Below are positions 9,943 to 18,506 of a stretch of 64,000 nt of DNA, piece after piece. Source of the DNA: Prostheceraeus crozeri (taxonomy: Eukaryota; Platyhelminthes; Polycladida; Euryleptidae); assembly GCA_907163375.1 (NCBI GenBank), contig CAJQUW010005287.1, forward strand, positions 124,001-188,000, written 5' to 3'. The translations under genes were made by a program, and so were the position numbers. The stretch's first letter is position 1, and every line of letters starts with the position of its first letter. The notes beneath the pieces are model-generated. The model saw only the letters and a program-made list of their open reading frames with translations. It was not told the origin of the DNA and searched no databases.

Positions 9943-12235
9943 GTTGTGTTTGTTTTGTTGTTTTGTTGTTGTGTGTGTTTGTGTTGTTGTTTGTTTGTTT
10001 GTGTGTTGTTTGTGTGTTTGTTTTGTTTGTTGTGTTTTGTGTTGTTTTTTGTGTTTGTGTTGTTTTGTGTGTTTGTGTTGTTTGTTGTGTGTTTGTTGTG
10101 TTGTTTTGTGTTTGTTGTTGTGTTGTTGTTGTTTGTGTTTGTTGTTTGTTTGTTGTTTTGTGTTGTTTGTTGTTTTTGTTGTTTGTTGTTTGTTTGTGTT
10201 GTGTTGTTTTGTGTGTTTGTTTTGTGTTTGTGTTGTTTGTTGTTTGTGTGTTTTGTTTGTTTGTGTTGTTTTGTGTTTGTGTGTTTTGTTGTTTGTTTGT
10301 GTTTGTTTTGTGTGTTGTTTTGTTTTGTTTTGTTGTTGTGTTTTGTTTTGTTGTGTGTTGTGTTTGTTGTTTGTTGTTGTTTGTTGTTTTTGTTGTGTTT
10401 GTTTGTTGTGTTTGTTTGTTTGTTGTTGTGTTTTGTGTTTGTTTTTGTTTTGTGTTTTGTTGTTGTTTGTGTTTGTTTGTGTTTTGTTGTTTGTTGTTGT
10501 TTTGTGTGTTTGTTTTGTTTGTTGTTGTGTTTTGTTGTGTTTTGTGTTGTTTGTTTGTTGTTTGTTTGTTGTTTGTTTTGTTGTTTTTGTGTGTTTGTTT
10601 TGTTGTTTTGTTGTTTTGTGTTGTTTTGTTTTGTGTGTTGTTGTTTGTTGTTTTTGTGTGTTTGTGTTTGTTTTGTGTGTTTTGTTGTGTGTTGTTTGTT
10701 GTTTGTTTTGTTTGTTGTTTTGTTGTTGTTTGTTTGTTGTTTGTTGTGTTTGTTGTGTTTTGTTTGTTGTTGTTTTGTTTTTGTTTGTGTTTGTTTTTGT
10801 GTTGTGTGTTTTGTTTTGTGTTGTTTTTGTGTTGTTGTTTGTTGTGTTTGTTTTGTTGTGTGTTTTTTGTTTTGTTTGTTGTTTTTGTGTTGTTGTTTGT
10901 TTGTTGTTTGTTGTTTTGTGTTGTTGTGTTGGTTTTGTTGTTGTTGTTTGTGTTGTTTTTTGTGTTTTGTGTTTGTGTTGTTGTTTTGTGTTTGTTTGTT
11001 TGTTGTTGTTTGTGTGTTGTTTTGTTTGTGTTGTGTTGTTGTGTTGTTTGTTGTTTTGTTGTGTTTGTTTGTTGTTGTTTTGTGTTGTTGTTTGTTTGTT
11101 GTTTGTGTTTTGTGTTGTTGTTTGTTTTGTTGTGTTTTGTTTGTTTTGTTTGTTGTTTTGTTGTTTGTTGTTGTGTGTTTTGTTTTGTTGTTTTTGTTTT
11201 GTTTGTGTGTTGTTTGTGTTGTTTGTTTTGTTGTTTGTTTTGTGTGTTGTGTTTGTGTTTGTTTGTTGTTTTGTGTTTTGTGTTGTTTGTTTGTGTGTTT
11301 GTTTGTTTTGTTTGTTGTTTTGTTTGTTGTGTTTTGTTGTTTTTGTTTTGTTTGTTTGTGTTGTTTTGTTTGTTTGTTGTTTGTGTTGTGTTTTGTTGTT
11401 TGTTTTTGTGTTGTGTTGTTGTTTTTGTTGTGTTTGTTGTTGTGTTGTTTGTTGTGTTGTTTTGTGTTGTTTTTGTGTTTGTTTTTGTTGTTGTGTTTGT
11501 TTGTTGTTTGTGTTGTTTGTTGTTTTTGTTTTTGTTGTGTTTGTTGTTTTGTGTGTTTTGTTGTTTGTTGTGTTTGTTGTTTGTTTGTTGTGTTTTGTTT
11601 GTTTGTTGTTTGTTGTTTTTGTTGTTGTTTTGTTTGTTTGTGTTGTTGTTTGTTGTGTTTTGTTGTGTTTTTTGTGTTTGTTGTTTTGTTTTGTGTTTGT
11701 TTTGTTGTGTTTGTTTGTTTTGTGTTTTGTTTGTTGTTGTTTTTGTGTTGTTTGTTGTGTTTGTTGTTGTTTTTGTTGTGTTGTTTGTTTGTTGTTGTTT
11801 GTTGTGTTTGTTTTTGTTGTTTGTGTTGTTGTGTTTGTTGTTTTGTTTTGTTGTTGTTTGTTGTGTTGTTTTGTGTTGTGTTGTTTGTTGTTTGTGTTTG
11901 TGTTGTGTTTTTGTTTGTTTGTTTTGTGTTGTTGTTTGTTTGTTGTTTTGTGTTTGTTTGTTTTTGTGTTTGTTGTTTGTTGTTTGTTTTGTTTTGTTGT
12001 TTTGTTGTTGTTTTGTGTTGTTTGTGTTTTGTTGTTTGTTTTGTTTGTTGTTGTTTTGTGTTGTTTGTTGTTTTTGTTGTTGGTTTGTTTGTTGTGTTGT
12101 TTTGTTTTTGTGTTTGTTGTTGATGAAGGAAAACGAGTTCTTAAAAATATTCTCCACAATGTTGATAATTTAATTGAAATTAAAGAAACTAAAGTTGGTT
12201 CTGGAATATACCTAAGTCCTAGTATGATAAGGTAA
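2627..12235 (+). pseudogene. Small membrane-active virion-type protein gene expanded by a GT tract
   Basis: Before the tract the sequence encodes MIENIQLQEEKNGG, then a hydrophobic Gly/Ala-rich segment (ILPLIPLIIGGIAAAGSVAG), then a charged helix. After the tract the coding-like sequence ends GSGIYLSPSMIR. The hydrophobic block resembles the small pX/pVI-like proteins of adenoviruses and adintoviruses. Everything between 2,873 and 12,122 is G and T only. With no A in it, no stop codon can occur on the + strand, so the very long open frame is a composition effect and not a 3,200-residue protein. The gene lies between the small basic ORF and the phospholipase gene. Confidence 0.6.
2873..12122 (+). 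repeat. 9,250-bp aperiodic tract of only G and T
   Basis: From 2,873 to 12,122 the + strand holds no A and no C. Nearly every G is single; GG is rare (for example near 4,756, 5,542, 6,187, 6,711 and 10,931). The Gs are separated by T runs mostly 1 to 4 long, occasionally up to about 8. The order of run lengths looks irregular, with no fixed repeat unit, although (TTG)n, (TG)n and (TTTG)n pieces are common. All six frames are open because of this composition, so long ORFs here are meaningless. It could be a runaway microsatellite or a sequencing/assembly artefact. Confidence 0.97.
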
Positions 12236-12386
12236 AACATTTATTTTATCTTTTAAAATGAATTCTACAAATTCCGAAAATTAAATTAAATTAAAAATTG
12301 CTAATTTAGATTTATTAAATTATCTATTAAACAAAAATAAAAACTCAAATTGTAAAATTTATGAAGGTAACGACGACAAACAAAGT

Positions 12387-12755
12387 TTGGCTACTACCTA
12401 CGGTGGTGACATACAAAAAACATTAGAAAACTTTCCTGGTTTTATTTGGAGTAAATATTCGAAAGAAAAACATCTTCCTGGACATTCATATACCGGTCCA
12501 GGAACTCGATTAGATTTAAGACTAGATGAGAATAATAATCCGAAACCAGGTGAAGAACCAATAAATAGAGTAGATGCCGCCGCTTATAGACATGATTTAG
12601 CTTATCGAAATCATGATCTAAGTTCTCGACATGCAGCTGATAAGAAGATGATTCAAGAATTAGATAGTATTCAAAATCCTACATTTAGAGAAAAAATGAA
12701 AGAATGTTTGTTAAGAAAGCTTTACAAGCTAAAATATTATTCGGCCAGGGTTTAA
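12387..12755 (+). CDS. Phospholipase A2 domain protein of parvovirus-VP1 type
   Basis: The segment LPGHSYTGPGTRLD gives the glycine-rich calcium-binding loop. RVDAAAYRHDLAYRNHDLS gives the catalytic His-Asp helix with HD in context, and RHAADKKMI follows. This matches the PLA2 domain used by parvoviruses to breach endosomal membranes, which is also seen in some Polintons and adintoviruses. The 122-residue ORF lies between the pX-like gene and integrase and overlaps the integrase frame by about 52 bp. In-frame coding-like sequence extends slightly upstream of the first ATG, so the start is uncertain. An active enzyme is not proven. Confidence 0.8.
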   Translation: MATTYGGDIQKTLENFPGFIWSKYSKEKHLPGHSYTGPGTRLDLRLDENNNPKPGEEPINRVDAAAYRHDLAYRNHDLSSRHAADKKMIQELDSIQNPTFREKMKECLLRKLYKLKYYSARV

Positions 12756-13585
12756 ATGAAACGACAGCAAAGCTGTCTGAGAGCAACGCTCGAACCTATG
12801 CCTCTGAAATTCATAGGGAATACAGAAGGCCTAAATATTTATTGAAAGTAAAAGTATTTATTAAAGATGATATTTGGAGTGCTGATCTTATTCATATGCC
12901 GAATGAAAGGGAGGACAAATACGCATTGATCGTTATAGATTTATATACACGATACGCTTGGGTAAAGCCTTTAAAAAATAAAAGTGGTCTATCAGTTAAA
13001 TATGCGTTTGAAGAAATCTTTAAAGAAAGTAATAGAAAGCCAAAAAAATTGTTTGTAGATAAAGGGTCGGAATTTTATAACCGAAACGTTCAGCCACTAT
13101 TTGAAACTGTTTATTCAACTGAAAACGCTGGAAAAGCTGTAGTGATAGAAAGATTCAATCGGACGTTAAAAAATAAATTATTCAAGAAATTTACTGAGCA
13201 AAGAAATCAGAAATGGTTGAAGATATTACCAGGAGTTGTAGAAGAGTACAATAATAAAGTTCATTCTGGTATTGAAGAAACTCCAAAGAATGCTTCTGAC
13301 GACCCTGATTTGATAAGAAAAAAAATATTCGAGAATAATTATTCGAATGAGAGTAATCCGAATTTGCAGAAACTTAAGCCGAAATTTAAAATTGGTGATA
13401 GAGTTAGAATATTTAAGTATAAGAATAAATTTGAAAAGGGCTTCGTCGGATACTGGACGAAAGAGATATTTGATGTTTGTAAAATAAATCAAACTTATCC
13501 GATTACTTACGAAATCAAAGATTTAGATGATGAAGATATCAGAGGCCGATTTTATCAAAATGAATTACAACGAAGTGATTTTTAA
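12704..13585 (+). CDS. Polinton-type (retroviral-like) integrase
   Basis: The core carries the D,D-35-E triad of retroviral-type integrases: Asp in IWSADLIHMP, Asp in KKLFVDKGSEF, and Glu in AVVIERFNRTLKNK. RYAWVKPLKNKSG between the first two is typical of Polintons. The C-terminal part (KFKIGDRVRIFKYKN and FEKGFVGYW) looks like the SH3-like DNA-binding domain. The visible frame is 293 residues. I see no N-terminal zinc motif, so the enzyme may be short at that end and the first ATG may not be the true start. It would insert the element with 6-bp target duplications, and it converges on the protease gene. Confidence 0.88.
   Translation: MFVKKALQAKILFGQGLNETTAKLSESNARTYASEIHREYRRPKYLLKVKVFIKDDIWSADLIHMPNEREDKYALIVIDLYTRYAWVKPLKNKSGLSVKYAFEEIFKESNRKPKKLFVDKGSEFYNRNVQPLFETVYSTENAGKAVVIERFNRTLKNKLFKKFTEQRNQKWLKILPGVVEEYNNKVHSGIEETPKNASDDPDLIRKKIFENNYSNESNPNLQKLKPKFKIGDRVRIFKYKNKFEKGFVGYWTKEIFDVCKINQTYPITYEIKDLDDEDIRGRFYQNELQRSDF
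12763..12791 (+). repeat. Two triloop hairpins at the 5' edge of the integrase gene
   Basis: GACAGC-AAA-GCTGTC (12,763-12,777) has a perfect 6-bp stem, followed three bases later by GAGC-AAC-GCTC (12,781-12,791). They belong to the same type as those at 250-333 and 828-960. They fall just after the phospholipase ORF ends (12,755), within the open frame that leads into integrase. Confidence 0.7.
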
Positions 13586-14019
13586 TTATCATTATTTTCA
13601 TTCAATTCTAACACAATATCAAGAAATGGTACTCCTTTTTGTAATTTAAATAAAACATAAAGACATAATTGACCACAGTAAGTAGTTCCTGGTTTTTGAA
13701 TTTGAAATGTATTATAAGTTCCATTGCCAAGTAATTTTTTGACTTCATTTGTAGGTGGAAGCCCATAGGAGTCGAAATAGTAATTATCTCGATTTTTATT
13801 AAAGATACCTGCAGACCAATGTACTCCTTTTTCATCTGTTGTGTGAAGATTTGTTATGAAATTTATAGTTATTGTTGGCTTATTTCTGATCAATTGTAAT
13901 TCGGCTCTCATTAGAACATGAAAATTCTTTATTCCTAATTGATTTCCAATTTTCTTTAGATCAAAATTTGTAGTTGTTTGCGTTCCATATAATTTTAAAA
14001 ACTCATTTATGTTGTTCAT
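13582..14019 (-). CDS. Adenain-type cysteine protease
   Basis: The protein is about 145 residues from the Met at 14,019; a longer frame runs to 14,130. It shows GVHWSAG with the catalytic His, YYFDSYGLPP with the acidic residue, and GTTYCGQLCLYVLF with the catalytic Cys, in adenovirus-protease order. In adenoviruses and Polintons this enzyme matures capsid proteins. The gene faces integrase, and their ends touch at 13,582-13,585. I prefer the inner start because MNNINEFLKLYG resembles the usual short N-terminus of Polinton proteases. Confidence 0.85.
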   Translation of the reverse strand: MNNINEFLKLYGTQTTTNFDLKKIGNQLGIKNFHVLMRAELQLIRNKPTITINFITNLHTTDEKGVHWSAGIFNKNRDNYYFDSYGLPPTNEVKKLLGNGTYNTFQIQKPGTTYCGQLCLYVLFKLQKGVPFLDIVLELNENNDN

Positions 14020-14130
14020 TTTATAACAAAAAAATTTCTTAAGGGACGCCGGAGTAGGATTTGCTGGATATATATTCCACGTCTTACAAATTTCTAAGTG
14101 GGTGTAGCAGCTGTTTGTTCTTTCATACAT

Positions 14131-14280
14131 TGTTTCCTTTCAAATGTTTGAGTTGGAGGTCACAGCTCTTTACACTGAAATGCCTTTTATTCATAAATGC
14201 GAGAAGCAGATGTTCTCTACAATTGAGTGATCATCTGAGTGCAAAGCAGTAGCAACTACTGGAATTACTAAAACACCTTG
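14131..14280. other. Edge of copy A with a scrap of the membrane-protein gene
   Basis: No gene here. Positions about 14,246-14,271 nearly match 54,393-54,419, which lies inside the two-helix membrane-protein gene of copy B, in the same + strand orientation. The scrap implies either that this part of the gene lies in a terminal repeat or that copy A's end was rebuilt by recombination. Confidence 0.5.
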
Positions 14281-14668
14281 AACGGTCATGATTTTCAAAG
14301 TAAAATGTCACAATCACAAATTTGAGATTCTTAACTTTTCTGATTTTTTTGGTGTCCTGGAACGGTCATGATTTTAAGGGCGAGTGTAAAATTGTAATTC
14401 TCAAATTTTGAGATTTTGAAAAATTTGAAAAATTGGGTATTTTTAAAAACGGGTTTTTCTTCATAACCTGAAAAAGGGTTCAAATTCATGAATTTATGTC
14501 GTTTTTAAGAATACCATTTTTTGAAAAAATGGTACTTTTTGAATGGATTAAATTCATGTATTTAGGTCTTAAAAACCTGAAAAAGGGTTCAAATTCATGA
14601 ATTTATGTCGTTTTTAAAGATACTATTTTTTTGAATTTTATGGTGTCCTGGAACGGTCTTTTGCCCAT
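14281..14668. repeat. AT-rich repeat block between the two Polinton copies
   Basis: A direct repeat of about 41 bp (14,467-14,507 and 14,576-14,617) contains GAAAAAGGGTTCAAATTC. The word GTCCTGGAACGG occurs twice (near 14,353 and 14,645), and a shorter GAACGGTCATG form lies near 14,281. The same word family occurs in repeat R near 55,071 and 55,148, and the second copy shares the CCATTAC that follows. No coding potential seen. Confidence 0.65.
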
Positions 14669-14748
14669 TACTCGCTTGCGACATTTTTAATAAAAAATTT
14701 TAAGTTAAGAACAAATTTTAAGTTACCAAAAATTTTAATTAACCTATA

Positions 14749-14804
14749 GAACTTTGTTCAAGAGGCTTTAGCCGATCGAACCAAAGGTCCTCAGGTTACT
14801 AACC
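14749..14804 (+). repeat. Mini-hairpin cassette beside the capsid gene of copy B
   Basis: The hairpins are GAAC-TTT-GTTC (14,749-14,759), GGCT-TT-AGCC (14,764-14,773), an AACC-AAA-GGTC(C) pair with one mismatch, and GGTT-ACT-AACC (14,794-14,804). From 14,764 onward the block matches 293-332 of copy A nearly base for base. That one lies between fibre-like and core-like genes, and this one beyond the capsid stop. Relative to gene direction the two are inverted. Confidence 0.8.
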
Positions 14805-15335
14805 TGTCCTAACCATCTTTCCATCAAGAATTTCAATAGAATATTTTACATCTTCTAGCAGTAAACCATAAGCCATTAATGAAGTTGTGGAATCTTTCTT
14901 TTCAATATTAATTGTTACATCACAACCATTTTTAACAATATCTTCAGATTTTGCACTTAAATCGAAACAGAAAAAAGGATATAAATGTCTCCAATCTCCA
15001 GGAGTTAATTGTGGTTCAACCCCAAATTCTATACAAAGATTTCTATAAGCATCATATCCTTCCATAAATTGATTATTAGTATCAACGAATCTTAATGGAT
15101 CAATAGGATAACGTGTTTGATTTAAAGCAACTTGTAAACTTCGAATTGTATTAATATGAAAAAGATTGTTGTTCTTATCAAAACTTGGAGAATCATTTCT
15201 TTGAAAAGTTAGCAATAAATATCTTGGAGTATTCGAAGTTCTAGTAAAATGCCAGTTAAATCTTTGTTCAGTAAAAGTTAGATAACTAGCAGTACGCTTT
15301 AGAAAATTTACTGGAATTGGTTTGTTAGTATTTAA

Positions 15336-16401
15336 CCGAACTTTTCTTCCAAAACTTTATTAAGGAAAAATACAAGCTATTCAAAGCTATCACCCTCAAA
15401 GTAATCGCCTTTGCTAATAATACATCGTTCCCAACGTTGTTTCCAGCTCCTGAAGGCTGTCTGGAAGGCTTCTTTGGGGATGTCTCGAAGATGCACCTGC
15501 GAATTCTTCTTGATCTCATCGATTGAATCAAATCGTCGTCCCTTCAGCGTGAATTTTAACTTTGGGAACAGGAAAAAGTCTGCTGGGGCAAGATCAGGGG
15601 AGTACGGTGGCTGGGGAAGCACAGTCGTTTCAGATTTTGCACAGTAATCACGAATCAGTAACGATGAGTGGGCAGGGGCATTGTCATGGTGCAGGACCCA
15701 TGATTTCCTGCTCCACAGCTCAGGCCTCTTCCTACGAATGTTCTCCCTCAAGCGACGAAGCACTTCAAGGTAGTAATGGCGGTTCACAGTGCCACCTTGA
15801 GGTAGGAATTCGTGGTGGACAACACCGTGAACGTCAAAAAAGACGGTTAGCATCACTTTGACATTCGACCGGACTTGTCGTGCCTTCTTCGGTCGCGGCG
15901 ATCCTTTCCCCTTCCACTGTGAGGATTGGCTTTTCGTCTCCACGTCGTAGCCGTAAACCCATGTTTCGTCGCCAGTGATTATGGATTCCATGAAGTTTCC
16001 ATCGTCGTTGGCACGATCCAGGAGCTCTTGACAGATTGCAACGCGATTGATCTTTTGCTCTTGTGTCAAGAGTCTCGGGACAAACTTGGCAGCAACGCGG
16101 CGCATCCCCAAGTTTTCAGTCAGAACGCTCTGACAGGATCCAAACGAAATATCACAATCATCAGACATCCCTCGAATTGTTAACCGTCGATTCGAATGCA
16201 CTAGTTCATCGACCAGGCTCACATGGCAAGCATCTGTTGATGTTGAAGGCCGGCCTGAGCGATGGTCATCTTCAACTGATTCCCGTCCAGTCTTGAACCT
16301 TCGGAACCACTCGTAGCACTGGGTTCGGCTGAGGGAGTTGTCACCGTAAACTTGCTTGATCATTTCAAATGTCTCGGTAAAAGTCTTTCCAAGTTTGTAA
16401 C
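15336..16401 (-). mobile_element. Truncated mariner DNA transposon
   Basis: Comparing the two capsid copies places the insert between about 15,336 and 16,401: capsid sequence stops at TTAGTATTTAA and resumes at CTTTTTGCAATAG. The insert is about 1,066 bp, near full mariner length (about 1.3 kb) but lacking the transposase N-terminus and any clear terminal inverted repeat on that side. GC content is much higher than in the host Polinton, which supports a separate origin. Confidence 0.85.
15377..16363 (-). CDS. Mariner transposase, DD34D, N-terminally truncated
   Basis: The visible frame is 328 residues and starts at an internal Met (MIKQVYGDNSLSR). Coding-like sequence continues upstream (SYKLGKTFTETFE) to the insert edge. 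The HTH region is followed by the GRPSTS linker. The catalytic Asp residues are D132 (TGDETW), D227 (HHDNAPAH) and D262 (SPDLAPADFF), with exactly 34 residues between the last two, which is the mariner signature. The frame is open to its end at 15,377. The full enzyme is about 345-355 residues, so only some 20 N-terminal residues seem to be missing. With the 5' end gone the copy is probably immobile. Confidence 0.93.
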   Translation of the reverse strand: MIKQVYGDNSLSRTQCYEWFRRFKTGRESVEDDHRSGRPSTSTDACHVSLVDELVHSNRRLTIRGMSDDCDISFGSCQSVLTENLGMRRVAAKFVPRLLTQEQKINRVAICQELLDRANDDGNFMESIITGDETWVYGYDVETKSQSSQWKGKGSPRPKKARQVRSNVKVMLTVFFDVHGVVHHEFLPQGGTVNRHYYLEVLRRLRENIRRKRPELWSRKSWVLHHDNAPAHSSLLIRDYCAKSETTVLPQPPYSPDLAPADFFLFPKLKFTLKGRRFDSIDEIKKNSQVHLRDIPKEAFQTAFRSWKQRWERCIISKGDYFEGDSFE

Positions 16402-17246
16402 TTTTTGCAATAGTTAATTCAACCTCTAAACTAGGAGTAATATGTTTTATCCACCATTCAAGTCTATCAATTTTTAAATATGCTTTTTTCCAGTCTTGCC
16501 ATAAAAGATTAATTAATTATTTGCTGTACGATGAATTATTAATTTAAATTTTAATTGATATGATATTTTGTCATAATCTAAATATCCGAATAATGGAGAC
16601 AATGACCAATTTACTGTCTGTTTACTTTTCTTGTTAAATTCACGTCTTTCTTTATATGCAGTATTATTTGTTTTATTTAAATGATTTGCAATATTTTCTA
16701 CATCTTTCGCAATTCCTGCTGCATCTGTTCCAGCGTGAGTTAAATCATCAACAATTATGCCATCATTATTATCTGGAAACCAACCTTCGATTTCATACTT
16801 TCTATTATTTTCACCAATTGTTACAAATCTAAGCATTGTATCAATTACGCCTGGAGAATCACTTATTGTTTCTATATTTTGAGTTGCAACATCTAAACGC
16901 ATTTGTGCAAATAATCTTGGAAAGAAATTATTCTCTAATGCAATATTATCGGTATCTGGTAATGGTGTTGTAAAATTGGCATCACTATATAAAGAATATT
17001 CACAGTGTAAAAAGGAATCAGGTAAATATAAATAACTTTGTTGATTATCAACTTCAAAAATTAAATCTCCTCCAGTATTTACTCTACTAGAAGATCCGGG
17101 ATTCATAGCAATTCTTATATAGTCATTCTTTTTTTGATTATAACTGACGAACGGAGGATCGTCTAATCTAAATTTATTTTCAATCAGGGAAGACATTTTT
17201 ATAAAAAATAATTTGACTTTTTTGTTTTTTCAAACTAGAAAATATT

Positions 17247-17706
17247 TTAGAATTTTGCTAAACCATTACCTCTTATTTCTTCAATTGATTTCTCCTCATG
17301 TTTACTATCAGACCCTGCTGCTCTTTTAGCAATTTTGTTTTTTGTTTCCTCTGAGAGTTTTTTTAAATTTCTTTAGTTCTTCAGAATCATTCTTAAGTTT
17401 ACGAATAGTTTCTAGTTGTTTTAATTCGTTTTGTTGTTTTGAATTCGTTAACAGCATTTGATATTGCACTAGCTGTACTACCTATAGCAGCTGCTCCTTT
17501 TGCAGCAGATGCAATCAAATCTTTATTATTTCTAATAACATTAACGATACTTCCTATATTATCACTGATGCCAGAAAAGATACCAGCTCCTTCTTTTTGA
17601 ACAGTTTCTACATTGTTATAATGTTAAACAGATTTCATAGATGGTTCATGGGCAATTTTTTATTTGAAGCAAAATGTTTGAGATTGTGTTTATAAATTAT
17701 AGGCAT
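17247..17706 (-). pseudogene. Small virion-core-like protein gene (copy B)
   Basis: Homologous to 408-809 of copy A, with the same start at the ATG complementary to 17,704-17,706 and the same Ala/Gly/Ser-rich middle. The coding region runs to about 17,247, further than in copy A, and lacks the GC-rich hairpin blocks present there. The gene is broken, with more than one interruption. Confidence 0.65.
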
Positions 17707-17767
17707 TTTTAGGATTAAACTTGACTTTTGGGAAAAATTATTTACGTTAATATTTACGTGTGTGATC

Positions 17768-17796
17768 GGCTAAAGCCTCTGAACAAGGTCCGATTA
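17768..17796 (-). repeat. Third partial mini-hairpin cassette
   Basis: Read on the minus strand this matches the GTTCAAGAGGCTTTAGCCG part of the cassette at 14,755-14,773, including GGCT-TT-AGCC. It lies at the end of the fibre-like gene of copy B, where copy A has its longer cassette (250-333). Confidence 0.6.
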
Positions 17797-18302
17797 AGAT
17801 TTACGTTTATGAATGGACAACAACCGCGTGATAACTTTATTAATTTTCTGTTTGCACTCTATCTATTGCGTCAAGCAGCGTGTGATGTATTTTAATTTCT
17901 TTTCTATTAACTTGCATTTTCTGCTGATTCATCTTCAACGCCGTTTTAAGTGCATTCAATTGAACTTTAAGAACATCTAACTGACTTTTAGCAGCATCTA
18001 ATTGTTCTTTATTTCCCTTATAATTTTTCTTTAATTCATTTTCTAAATTGATTTTAAGAGTTTTCATTTTATCAACTTCTTGATTTAGTGAGTTTACTTC
18101 ATCTATTATTGTATTCATCTTTTTCATTTGTTCAGTAATTTTAGAACTTAATTCATCAGCACTTTTTTGGAATGTAGCTTGTAACTTATTTAAACTTTTG
18201 AAAATTTTTTAGGAAGTTTTTCTAATTCATTTTCGAATTGTTCTTTCAATAGTTGTATCTGATGTTTATTTTTAATGACTGCAGATTTTAACTTTATAGA
18301 AA
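17794..18302 (-). pseudogene. Fibre-like coiled-coil protein gene, C-terminal side (copy B)
   Basis: The long Lys/Glu/Asn/Leu-rich sequence has heptad-like spacing. Its end matches the 82-residue frame at 2-247. The LTR retrotransposon (18,303-44,996) separates it from its N-terminal side at 45,001-45,368; the AGAAA duplication marks the insertion. The gene is broken by that insertion and by a few smaller changes. Confidence 0.65.
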
Positions 18303-18443
18303 TGTGGTGCTTCGTTGTTTATTCCTATCAATAATTGCCATTTTAGTAGAGTCTGTGTTTATATGCAAGTAATAACAAATAAACGAAAGTATCAGAAGCG
18401 TAACGTGTTCTACCTCGTTATTAAGCATTGTTGAAGTACAACA
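18303..18443 (+). repeat. 5' LTR
   Basis: 141 bp, TGTGGTGCTTCG to GTACAACA, matching 44,856-44,996. It is very short for an LTR. AATAAA-like sequence (AAATAAACG, near 18,379) inside it could be the polyadenylation signal. Confidence 0.92.
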
Positions 18444-18506
18444 TATGGCGACGATATGAACCTACGAGCTAACTACGAGTGATTTGATTACGAAAATTAT
18501 GGACTA

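Larger units (their letters stand above)
1..14280 (+). mobile_element. Polinton/Maverick (adintovirus-like) copy A, left end outside window
   Basis: The order of parts is fibre-like coiled coil, core-like protein, hexon-like capsid, small basic ORF, pX-like protein, phospholipase A2 domain, integrase, and adenain-type protease on the other strand. Capsid, retroviral-type integrase and adenovirus-type cysteine protease together define the Polinton family. The genes are AT-rich and close-packed. Copy B (14,669-54,723) shares the first three genes in inverted orientation. The element is partly decayed: about one break in the capsid gene, plus a very large GT-only tract. The right boundary near 14,280 is inferred from the end of recognisable element sequence; I could not prove a terminal inverted repeat there. 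Confidence 0.85.
14799..17196 (-). pseudogene. Hexon-like major capsid protein gene (copy B), with mariner inside
   Basis: Closely similar to 1,097-2,432 of copy A, including MSSLIENKFRL at the start and SAKSEDIVKNGCDVTINIEK near the end. A mariner element (15,336-16,401) lies in the middle. The gene is broken, with about two or three interruptions counting the mariner. Similarity to copy A is high, so the two copies are fairly recent relatives. Confidence 0.8.

Noticed and set aside
2873-12122. Telomere-like repeat
   Set aside because: No A is present and no TTAGG or other fixed telomeric unit repeats; the spacing of G is irregular.
2627-12235. Very long open frames of 3,000 or more residues on both strands
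   Set aside because: They follow from the lack of A and C in the GT tract: no stop codon can form. The residues are only Phe, Leu, Cys, Val and rare Gly/Trp on one strand, and Lys, Asn, Thr, Gln, His and rare Pro on the other.
15411-16296. Plus-strand ORFs opposite the mariner transposase
   Set aside because: They are shadows of the transposase frame on the other strand.
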